A stretch of 64,000 bases of DNA from Siniperca chuatsi. Its lineage: Eukaryota; Chordata; Actinopteri; Centrarchiformes; Sinipercidae. The DNA lies in contig NC_058045.1 in assembly GCF_020085105.1 (NCBI RefSeq), positions 3,851,333 through 3,915,332 of the forward strand, read 5' to 3'. Shown one piece after another: positions 1-18,731 of the stretch. Under the pieces are notes generated by a model. That model worked only from the letters and a program-made list of their open reading frames with translations, was not told the origin of the DNA and made no database searches. Position 1 is the first letter of the stretch. The number at the start of each line of letters is the position of its first letter. A program made the position numbers and the translations under genes.

Positions 1-37
1 CATCAAGGTGCCCCCACCCCTCAAGCAGTTCAAGTAG
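1..37 (+). CDS. Possible 3' end of an unidentified upstream gene
   Basis: The first 37 bases can be read as the tail of an open frame ending IKVPPPLKQFK and a TAG at 35-37. After it the sequence looks like 3'UTR: no substantial open frame, AT-rich, with an AATAAA-type hexamer near 351 and ATTAAA near 874. I do not recognise the peptide. With so few codons the call rests mainly on the non-coding look of what follows. It could equally be intergenic DNA. Confidence 0.25.
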   Translation, partial: IKVPPPLKQFK

Positions 38-1029
38 ACACTGATCCCTGACCTCACCCCACAAACCTTTGGGCACACACACATGCACAAACACCCCGCT
101 CTGTGCCCATAGATATTATAAATATCTATGTCATTGCCTCATTTATTACCACTTCTTATCTAATCACCCCTCCCTGCCCTCCCAGTATACCTCTCTATAA
201 TATAATCTACATATATTATACGCAGCTATCTGGCTAAACCAAACCAGAGTCCCAGAATACTGCATTGGGCTTAAGTGTGTTTTCAGAAGCAAGATGCATT
301 TGAAGGGTTTTTATCTTTAAACTCAAATTCAAAACTGGATCTAAAATGGCAATAAAGATGAATGAAGGATGCACAAACTGTAGGCTGCTGTAACAGCGCA
401 AAGATGGCCACCAATCTGCCTATCTCTGCATGGTCAAACAGTATCTATGGCTCTGCTCCCAAAGCACTCCTCAGTCCACCAAACCTGGCTTTACCCTGCC
501 TCTGTCCCCTCCTAACGCATGTCCTATTAGCCTTAGCCTTTCTCTTCTCTTCTCTTTCTCTTCCCCTCATTCCTGTGTGTTGATTGGTCATTCCTACTAT
601 CTGGTGCTTGTATAGTCCATCCATTTGTGCTATACTTTCCATTGTGGATTGTGTGTACACGGTTTCTTTTCATCATTTCGAGTGGATTTGAATGTAGAGT
701 AACAGCGTAAAACTGGAGAGACTTGTGTTCTCCAGGGGATTAGTATGTTTGATGACAAACTGGTGTCAAAATATAATGTTATAACACATACTGGCCGGGC
801 TGGGTTCTGTACTGTAAGCTACTAAAGCAATATCATTCCAGCTCATCACTGAATGTCACACTGTAATGTCTTTTATTAAAGAAATCATCTATTTAACGGT
901 ACCTCTTCCTCCCCTGTCTGTCTCTCATTTGTTGATAGAGCGTTGCTTTTTTTTTTAGTTTCTACATGAACTGAAATTAATTCTTTGGTATCAAGAGGAT
1001 TTTGCCGGAGCATGAAGCCCAAGCTTTAT

Positions 1030-1044
1030 GTAACCATGGTAACC
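1030..1044. promoter_or_regulatory. X-box-like (RFX-type) palindrome
   Basis: GTAACC-AT-GGTAACC fits the RFX X-box pattern GTNRCC-N(0-3)-RGYAAC with both half-sites intact and a 2-base spacer. The match is seen directly; binding is inference. No ciliary or RFX-target gene is recognised beside it. Confidence 0.3.
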
Positions 1045-1360
1045 AAGCTCGAGGAGCGTGATTGCGATCAGCATGGTTGCATAGTGTCATGTGACAACGT
1101 TTAGTCAGAGGCATAACAAAACTGCATTATGCTTGAAAGGCCGGTACTCAGGGGTCTTGTTTTCACACAGAGCCAAGACCTTTAAATCTGGAAAATGCCA
1201 TTTTTGTCCTTAAACTATTTAAAACACATCCATGAGACACACGGTTGCACTGAGCGACACGTTCCTTCATTACCATGAACATACTCATTAGCACACAAAA
1301 TCTACGGCTTAAATAGCCATAGATTTCCTACAGCGCCCAACTGTTTGAGGTAACTGTTTA

Positions 1361-1695
1361 GGCGATTCAACAGAAAATTAATTGGCAACTATTTTGATAA
1401 CTGACTAATTGTTTTAACCATTTTTGAAGCAAAAATGCCAAGAATTCTCTGATTCCAGCTTTTGAAATGTGAAAATTTGCTGCTTTTCTTTGTCATATAT
1501 GACAGTAAATAGAATATCTTAAGGTTTGGGACTGTTAGTCAGACAAAACACGCAAATAAAGACATCACTGTGGCCTCTGAGAAATTTTGAATGCTATTTT
1601 TTTTTTTACTATTGTTTAACATTTTATAAACCAGTCGATTAATCCAGAAAATAATCGGCAGATTTATCAATAATAAAAATAATTAATTATTTTGC
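1361..1695. repeat. Dispersed MITE-like repeat, copy 1
   Basis: About 330 bp framed by alternating GATTAATC-like blocks, with an interior containing agcaaaaatgcc, a tgctgcttttctttgtcat block and a tttgggactgtt block. The same modules in the same order recur at 5056-5366, 16477-16755, 24710-24885, 26427-26748 and 55931-56260. From memory this is a very common fish repeat, probably a non-autonomous hAT-type element; the class is inference. No coding capacity. Confidence 0.75.
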
Positions 1696-2418
1696 CCTTA
1701 ATAAGAATGTAAGTAAATATTTGTGTTTTGTTTTTTAAAGATTTATGTCTTCAGTAGGAACCAGTAGTCTTGGGGCTGAGTGTCACAGACATGCTGGGGA
1801 AGTTGAAAAGTGTTGTGAGACGGTCTAACACATTCTTAGTTTTGGTCTTTTCATGGGATTTGTTGAATATTGCCAGACCTATCCTTTAAGCTTCATGATG
1901 ATTTACTATTAAATCTAACTGTGAATACATGTAGTATGGTGCAAACAGCCAGTACACAACCACAGCAAAAAATATGCTAAATGAATTGTGTGCCGCTTCA
2001 TCTGCACTTGAGAATGAATATGAACCTAAATATGTGTCCGTCTTTGAAAGCGAATGCAAAGACGGCAGCGTTTTCTCTGCGGTGCATCAAGTATCATGTA
2101 TCAAGTGCTTTGTCCCATTGTGAATGAATAGGCAACAATTTTTCCAGTGTTTTGGTCTGGACGCTGACGGGACAACAAGGCGTTCAGTGTTCTGACAAGA
2201 CGCAGCTGAGACATCGAGTGTTGCGAGGCATGAGGAATCTATTTTTCTCTGTGCGAGGATTCGGAGGAAGGTTCTGATGTCTTGAATACACACATACGTC
2301 CTCTTCCTCCCTCCCTCTCTATCTCTCACCGCTCTCAGAGCATGTCACAGGCGTAATGCTGCAGACCTCTCCTCTTCTCTCCTCCTCCTTGTTCCAGATA
2401 TGGCTGAGGAGCAAGCGG

Positions 2419-2433
2419 GTTACCGTGGCAACC
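2419..2433. promoter_or_regulatory. X-box-like (RFX-type) site
   Basis: GTTACC-GT-GGCAACC is a full match to GTNRCC-N(0-3)-RGYAAC with a 2-base spacer, the second such match within 1.4 kb. It sits in a locally GC-richer stretch (about 2300-2480) flanked by pyrimidine-rich DNA, which could be a distal regulatory element. Function is inferred from motif only. Confidence 0.35.
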
Positions 2434-3849
2434 AATTTCAAAGAGGCAATGGGGGCTCTGATTTGGGAGGGAAGGGGCTCTGTGGGTAACAGAAAACAAA
2501 TCTCTACAGTGCAGAAGAGTGCTCCAGAGTGCACAGCCACACACACAAAACACAGGTTCCTAGGATAAAAGGGTGGTTGAATAGTGACGACAGTGCTGAA
2601 ACAGACTGTGTTTAGTGGGATAAAATGTTGATTAAATGATGATGAAAATGCTTTAGCCCACAGTATTTAGTGTAATGTGTATAAACAGTACAAAAGTGCT
2701 GTGTAGTGTAATACTGTTTCTGTAAACCACTCCACACACTTTCATCACAGCTCCACTGACACTGACAGTCAGCCCGTCTTCTCCAGATAACTCAAGTGGA
2801 TCCTCTAACCTCATTTGGTCCCTATTATTATTTCCCTCTAATTCTGCCATTCCCATCTCAGCTGTAAGTTTACAGTAAACGGTGGCTGGTCTGGAAGAAA
2901 GGCAGCTCTGCTTTAAAGGATTAGCACAGCTCGCCAGTCGGCTGTGGATCTGCAAGTCTGAGCCACAGCGATGACGGGGAAAAATTTGTCTGTTTAGGAA
3001 GCAAGGTTTATAATAGTGACGGAAAGAATACTTTCCACACTGACACGTGTTTTAGATGTATATATTGGAGCTTTATTTGGATTGAGAGTCATGAAAGTCC
3101 ATCAGTGCATAAATAATCATGTAAACGTTTAACCCAAGCAAGAAATACACTGAAATGGCACAATGTGGTTTTCTTGTACTGTACTGTTACTAGGAAGGTT
3201 AACAGGTTCTTAATCTGCATGAGTGAAGAGCTGTGTTGAGTACTGACAGATTTCTTATATTGTAAATACAAATATCTATTTACCTAAAATAAAATCAGAA
3301 AGTTCTTTACATAATGTCAGGTGTTCTGTGTCATTATAAAAAATGTGGCACAATAGATATTTTGAGTTTGTATGCAAATCTGAAAGATCTCCTGATTTCA
3401 TTACTTTTTATAGCTCTAAGATTTTCAAGATTATAACTATAACTGTCCTCTTCGAATATGGCAAAGTACTTTGAAGTAATACAGGTACATGACAGAGTTT
3501 CAATTACTTTGACATTTACACTTTTGTTGGGTTAAGTAGTAACTTTCCACTACAACAGTTTGAAGAGGAGAAACATGAATCTAATGAAAAAGTGATGAAG
3601 GCCTCAGCTCTAAAGGAAATATTGCTGAAAGACACATAAACAGGTCACACCAGAGTAGCATGTAAATGTACAGGTTGGAATAGTAATTGAGTATGTCTTA
3701 TAAAACTAAACTTATATATTCTGAGTACAAACACTTATGAAACAAGTAGAGGATTACTGGTAATTACAAAAATCTAGGAGGAAAACTCACTTACATTACT
3801 TACTTAGGTGTTGTATGACTCTTGTTTGCAATCATAAAACAGTGGTGGA

Positions 3850-3869
3850 ATATATATATATATATATAT
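3850..3869. repeat. (TA)n microsatellite
   Basis: Ten perfect TA units in intergenic DNA. Confidence 0.9.
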
Positions 3870-5055
3870 TTAAAATAACTCACTGGACTATGGACAGAGT
3901 ATTGTATATCAGTGATTGAAGAGGAGTCCGTGCTGTCAGAGCGCTCCCTCTGCTGGCATGGTAACATAACTGCAGCTTTATAAAGAAGGAAAATTTTGCA
4001 CATACCATGCGTGACTGTGTTAATGAATATGAAGCCTATTTTTACCTGTATGACTTCAAATGTCCATCCACCTGGGCAGATTTAAACTTTTATTTAATCC
4101 GGTCGTCTCGTCTCGTTGAGATCTTTTTTTCAAGACCTGAGAACAAGAAACATTCATAGTCAGACAAACACAACAACCAGCATGCAAAACAACACAAAGA
4201 ACACCAGACAACCACAATCGACAAACAATTATTAAAAAGAAAAATAATTTCAACTATTTTAAGAAGTGAAAACTTTAACATTTAATGGGATTACAAGGAA
4301 TTAAAGAAAGATGATCGCCTACATAGTTGTTTCATAATCACATCCAGATGAACCTGTTAGTGGACAATATAAACTAAAATAATAATGGTAATAATGGTTT
4401 GAAACAGTGCCCCTCTACAAGACAGGGCCTCGAGATTCAGTAAGAATGCAGGACTAAGAATGAAATGGAAATCCAGTCTTAATCATAATAGACACAGATT
4501 GTTTGTTTGTCATCATCTTAAAGCACAAGTATCTATTGTTGATGTAATGACGGCAGTATACAAGTTTACGTACCTTTTGTTTAGTAAGTGCTTGACCTTC
4601 ACAATAATCTCCTGTTACAGCAACAGAGAAGACACTAATTTTGACACAGAGTCCTTCTCAGGCGGTCAGTGGATCAAGGAAAATGGACAGAATATAGAAC
4701 CAATAGGAAACAGGCTCCAGCACACTAAATCCTGGGGACTTAGTTTTTCCACAACAGATACGTGGCACAAAGACTGTAGGAACCTGCAGATCAGCATGGC
4801 CATCAGCGTGTTTGACCTTTCCTCTGACATCTGAGCCAAGTTTGTACTTAGTTTAAGAACACTAGGGATTTGTACATCCGAACTCATGAGCTGATAAAAG
4901 TGGTCACCAGTAGTTCTGCCAGTCTGGCTGAATGAAGATCTCAAAATATAATCAGTGTGAAGTAAGCTAAATTTGACCAATGCAGACTGGTGTTGGGGGA
5001 ACTCATAACTACCACACTAGAACTAGTGGGGGCCGACTTCTGCTTGCTGATACCA

Positions 5056-5366
5056 ACTAGAGCTGCGTGATTAGTCGATTAATCACTCGACAAAAAATAA
5101 TCAGAAAATACTTTGATAATCGATTCATTCTTTAGGTAATTTTTCAAGCAAAAATGCCAAACATTCTCTCTATTGTGAGACTTGTCTTAACATTATGGTA
5201 AATTAAATATCTCTGTGTGGACATAAGACATTTGATGAAATCACTTTGGCCTCTAGGAAATTGTGTTGTATTGTGTGTATTGTGTCACATGTTTTATAGA
5301 CCAAACGATTAATTGATTAATCTGGAAAATAATCAGCAGATTATTCAATTATGAAAATTATCCAAT
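5056..5366. repeat. Dispersed MITE-like repeat, copy 2
   Basis: Same family as 1361-1695. It opens with paired attagtcgattaatc blocks, carries the agcaaaaatgcc module and closes with gattaattgattaatc and an aataatcagcagatta block. Non-coding. Confidence 0.75.
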
Positions 5367-5639
5367 ACCAACATGTGTGCCTGTTCCTTGATGTTCTCTG
5401 GTGCCAGGAATTGGAATATATTACCTTTGCACAGTAAAAAAAAAAAAAAAAAAGCGTCCACAATTTTAAAAAAAGGTCAAATTATATTTTACAGGAAACT
5501 TGAGAGTGATTATCATCCTAATTATAATTTGTATGTAACTTTTTATAATTTCTTTTTTGTTGTTTGACTTGGAGTGACTTAATATATGAAGATAGAGGTA
5601 TTTATTGTGTTGGTTTGTTGGAAGTATGATGTCACCAGG

Positions 5640-5925
5640 TCACTTGGATGCCTGGATCTTAACTCTCCTTGCTTTAAGGACCACAATGGAAACAAGTCTT
5701 GGACTTTATTGTGTCACCCATGACATGGGCTAGATTCTTTTGGTGACTAGTGACAATGACAACAGTGAAGTCGGTGTTAACCTTTGTACTTGAGCACTTT
5801 TTAATTGTATTGTTTGTTTGTTTTTTTCCCCCCTGTACTTCTCTGTATGTGTCATTATTGACGGATGTCTGTAAGCCAAAGTGCTCCTTAGGGACATTTA
5901 AGCTTTACTCTACTCTACTCTGATG
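5640..5925 (+). repeat. Possible LINE 3' end with short tandem tail
   Basis: A stretch of different composition from its flanks ends in several TACTC units (tttactctactctactctg), as 3' tails of non-LTR retrotransposons often do. No open frame remains. The assignment is a guess from the tail structure. Confidence 0.3.
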
Positions 5926-6149
5926 TTACATGAGAGAAGTTATATCAGACAGGAGTCTGACAAATGTTTCACCACTGCAACGGCATTTTTGGTGATTATA
6001 AATCCATGGGCTGGGCATTTGTATGTACATGGCATATTAAATAAATTAACTTACTGTAATCGACACATTTAGAGTTGTTTGCAGTTCATTAAAAAGTCAT
6101 GCAACATAATCACTTCCGCGTATGAGAAAGGTGGTTTGATTTTGTCAAG

Positions 6150-6477
6150 TTGTGATTGGTTCTGACAGGATGAAGTCTCGTTGCCTGCTTTTCATTGGCT
6201 GACCGAAGCAGAGTGACGTGTTGGATAGACCAATAGGAGGCTGCCACACTGTGGTTAGGAGCGGTCCCGCTGCCTGCCTGAACATCTTCACCGCCTCGGT
6301 CCCTTTCTCTTTCTCTATCGACTAGTCTGCATCAGGCCCTGTCCGAGGAGCTTGCAGCCTTGGGTTTCACGTCGCCGAAGCGCTGAAGAGGGGCTGCCAC
6401 GGACACAATTTGCAATTCAAACTTTTTTTTTTGTTTAACATAAAAGTGAAGACGACTTTTAACTAGTGCGGTGTGCG
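6150..6477 (+). promoter_or_regulatory. pdia3: pdia3 promoter and 5'UTR with ER-stress elements
   Basis: Upstream of the start codon lie two inverted CCAAT boxes (ATTGG at 6155-6159 and 6194-6198), a TGACGTG core at 6214-6220 (the UPRE/ATF6-XBP1 type) and CCAAT-N9-CCACA at 6230-6248, one base from the ER stress response element CCAAT-N9-CCACG. They sit about 230-320 bp before the ATG, where a TATA-less ER-chaperone promoter would have them. Induction of this gene family by the unfolded protein response is established; activity of these sites is inferred. The transcription start is probably near 6250-6300. Confidence 0.65.
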
Positions 6478-15819
<9,342 letters not shown>

Positions 15820-15844
15820 AAGCTCCTAACAGGAACTCAACAAC

Positions 15845-15900
15845 CCCACCCACACACACCCACCCACGCACACATACACACACATACACACCCACAACAG
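15845..15900 (+). repeat. CA-rich tract in pdia3 3'UTR
   Basis: Imperfect CA/CCCA repeats begin about 25 bases after the stop codon, within the last exon. Confidence 0.85.
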
Positions 15901-16331
15901 GAGGAAGAGGATTGGGGAAATCCATGCAAAGAAAGAACTAAATTATATTCAACTCTCTTAGTGAACTACCGAATGCTCTGAAGCCAAGTCAAAAAGACGC
16001 GGCGCTCCCGTTTAGGTCCTCAGCTGCTCTGGGGAAACTGTGGAAGGTGGAGAGGTGGTGGCCAGGGCCTGCCCGATGTTTAAAAACAAAAACAAATTTT
16101 TAGGGAAGAGGGGACAACTTTTGAAAATTCTGATTTTTATTTCCCCTGGTCTGTCTATCACACCTCAGGCTGATGCACTTTGGTTTGACCACCACTGGTT
16201 TCTCCAGTCATGTCGCTTTGGTTTTTGTTGTTGTCATCGTCACAGGGGATAATGGTAATGGTGAATTCCTTTTATTTTCTTTTTTCTTTTTGTAACACGT
16301 CTTTGTTTTTGTACATTTGGAAGGATTGTGA

Positions 16332-16337
16332 AATAAA
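16332..16337 (+). terminator. pdia3: pdia3 polyadenylation signal
   Basis: Canonical AATAAA about 510 bp after the stop codon, preceded by T-rich DNA. It implies a 3'UTR of roughly 0.5 kb. It is the first canonical hexamer after the stop. Confidence 0.75.
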
Positions 16338-16359
16338 ATGGCCCACAAAACCAAAATGC

Positions 16360-17340
16360 ACTGTATGATCTCATTTAAATATTATATTATAAATATTTTA
16401 TCATGCTGCCTTTTATCAACTGTTGCTGAACTATTATTTTTTAATTTTATTATTTATTATTATTTTATTTGTTTTTTTAATTAATCAGTTGGTCTATATA
16501 ATGTCAGAATGGTTTAAAAAAAAAAAAAAATGTCCACAAGTTCCCAGAATCTAAATAATTTGTTCTGTTCAACCTTCAGTCCAAAACCTACAGATATTCA
16601 GCTTATAATGATGTAAAACAGAGAAAAGTAGAAAATCCTCACATTTTAGAAGCTTTACATTTTATGAATTTTTTCCTTAATAAATAAATTAAACACTTAT
16701 TCAGCTATTTAAAATTGTTGAAGATTAATTTTTGGGTCAATCGATAAATCAGTAAAAAAAAATTAGCACTTGTCATATAAATTAGATTGAAATTTATTTA
16801 GTTTGGTCTGCAGATAATTATACAAACAATTTGGGGTCCAAGAGAAAAAAAGACAATCTCATCGTAACATAATAGTACAAAACAATGCAACATACTAGAT
16901 TTTCTACAGTATTAAATGTATTGTCACTTAAGTACAGGAAGAGCTTGTTCTACAACATAATAAACTGCGGATTAGAAATTAGACCCAACACCTCATGCTA
17001 AAAAACAGCAGAATGTAAGATTGTCATTACACTTAGTCAAACTTCAAGAAGAAACTTGTTTAAATTGGCATTGTGTATATAACCCAGTAAGTTACAAGTT
17101 TGTGGGTTTTTGGTGAAAGGTACAGCTGAGATTCTGTGGCACACAAGACTGTATACACACCAAACACCACAATTATATTCCCGTGTATGTGAACGCACCA
17201 AACCTCAGGCATTTAACGGCTTTGGTTCGATAATTTTAAAAATTGTTAATGTGTCACTTGTTCGTGTCTGTGGCCACAATCTGAGTTGGTTAAGATCTAA
17301 TGTTGCACTTCTGAAACATAATTATTTTGGACAATAGCGC
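16360..17340. other. Intergenic DNA between pdia3 and aen
   Basis: About 1 kb of AT-rich DNA holding one MITE-like copy (16477-16755). No exon is visible. Confidence 0.6.
16477..16755. repeat. Dispersed MITE-like repeat, copy 3
   Basis: Same family as 1361-1695 but in the opposite orientation: ggtctatataatgtcag, then the cagtccaaaacctacagatattcag block and agaaaagtagaaaatcctcac, ending at tcgataaatc. It carries an internal A-run. Confidence 0.75.
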
Positions 17341-17494
17341 ATCCAACCAGTAGGCGGCGACTCCGCAGGTATTTGGCAGTTGAACGCTTTCTGTCAAAAA
17401 ATAAACGAGGAAGAGAAAGAGCCAATCAGATGGCGAGCAGAGTGGACTTGTCCAGGCGTGTTCTTACTGTACACGTGCTGCTCTGCTGGAGAAG
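17340..17494 (+). promoter_or_regulatory. aen: Predicted aen promoter and non-coding first exon with p53-type site
   Basis: A locally GC-richer stretch with a CCAAT box (17422-17426) ends in a good donor, GAAG|GTAACG, at 17494/17495. That suits a non-coding exon spliced to the acceptor TTTCCTCAG ending at 18610. Inside it, 17444-17463 holds a perfect p53 half-site followed by one with a single mismatch. AEN is an established p53 target in mammals. Exon extent and transcription start are inferred; no transcript was available. Confidence 0.5.
17444..17463 (+). promoter_or_regulatory. Candidate p53 response element
   Basis: GGACTTGTCC fits RRRCWWGYYY at all ten positions. It is followed with no spacer by AGGCGTGTTC, which differs at one W position (G for A/T). 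Confidence 0.55.
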
Positions 17495-18610
17495 GTAACG
17501 TAGAAATGATTAATTCTGTTTTTATTGGTATGTTGTTCTCTTGTGTTTTTTGTGAACAAGTCTATATCTTCGCTTTAGTCTCACGGGATAGTTTTCTTCG
17601 AGGAATGCTGTTTAGTGTCTTGTTTGACGTGGCTCTTTTCAGCTAGCTAGCTAAATGTCAGTTGATGTTCCAGGACGGAACGCCAAACTCCATTGAAATA
17701 TCTGGCAGTTACAGTTACAGACTTTGCTAACGAAAAGCAGTTAAACACTACAAAATGAGTCCCCACTTTTTCTGAACCCTTAAGGGCCAGTGGTCAGCTC
17801 GGCTTAATTACAACTCACCAATCACGTATTTGTAAATAATTGTAAGCTTTTTCTAGTGATAGTTTGGTCACACGCTGCCCATTATTCCCTGCTCGACGAG
17901 GCAGGCACCCACGTTCGCTGTGAACGAGAATTTGGTAGATCGCACATATACTAACTTACGTCTAGAAATTATTAAATACATTTTCACATGCAGGATTTAC
18001 GAGCGTAGTCTAAGTAACGTTACAGTATATTTACCAACAAGGAAACTAATATTAAACTGCCGGAATTTTGAATGGAGTTTGGTGTCACTGTAAGACAGAA
18101 TGGCATGTGTTTGCGTGGAATATCTCGGAATAGTGCCCCTCTGATATTTCTTACTTTCATATATAACGATTAATTGGCTAATTAGATTTTTTTAATTCAT
18201 CAAGCAGACAATATAGTCTGTTTGTTGCTACAGGATTTGCGTGTTATGTGTTGCTGTCAATCACCTGCCCCTTCAAGTCAGTGATATTTCTGCATGACCA
18301 CGTCTGCGAAATGTTATGTGGGTTGTAAAATAAAGGAGTTATAAAAACGCTCCTTTAGATTGTATCTAATGTCAGTTTGTTTTATTGGCCAAATGTGGTC
18401 TCATTAGCAATGTACTTTTTTTGTATGTTGCCCTCACACTGCATGTACACACAGTGAGATAAGAACCAGGGTTATGCAACAGCCCCAGTAACAAAGGTAC
18501 AATGCTAACCTTTTTTTCAGAGCTTTAAGATTTTAAAAATAGTCATTCTTGAATAGTAGGGATCACCTTTCTTTCCTAATGGATGTTTTCGTTTTGTGTT
18601 ATTTCCTCAG
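17495..18610 (+). other. Predicted 5'UTR intron of aen
   Basis: From the donor GTAACG to the acceptor TTTCCTCAG. No recognisable feature inside beyond AT-rich DNA and a gctagctagctaa run near 17642. Confidence 0.4.
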
Positions 18611-18612
18611 AA

Positions 18613-18669
18613 ATGACTGCAAGGCAGGTTTCATTGGTTGATGATGGCACAGCCATCAAAAAGGAATAA
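18613..18669 (+). CDS. Upstream ORF in the aen leader
   Basis: An 18-codon frame ([18 protein letters not shown], stop TAA) begins 2 bases after the predicted acceptor and ends 62 bases before the aen start. The -3 base is G or A-rich depending on the upstream splice. It could dampen aen translation. Its use is not known; it may be incidental. Confidence 0.35.
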   Translation: MTARQVSLVDDGTAIKKE

Positions 18670-18731
18670 AGCCACCTTGTGGGGGCTTCTCAGCAACTAC
18701 CAGTATTTGTGCAAATAGTGCAAATCGCCCC

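Larger units (their letters stand above)
38..6100. other. Probable 3'UTR, then intergenic DNA upstream of pdia3
   Basis: Roughly 38-900 may be the 3'UTR of the gene cut by the left edge. From about 900 to 6100 I see no exon with splice signals and family similarity. The stretch holds two copies of a dispersed MITE-like repeat, a short (TA)n run, a possible LINE 3' tail and two palindromic X-box-like sites, listed separately. The short open frames here show no recognisable protein. Confidence 0.5.

Noticed and set aside
2653-2955. 100-codon minus-strand frame upstream of pdia3
   Set aside because: No similarity to a known family, no signal or domain features, and no supporting splice or promoter signals.
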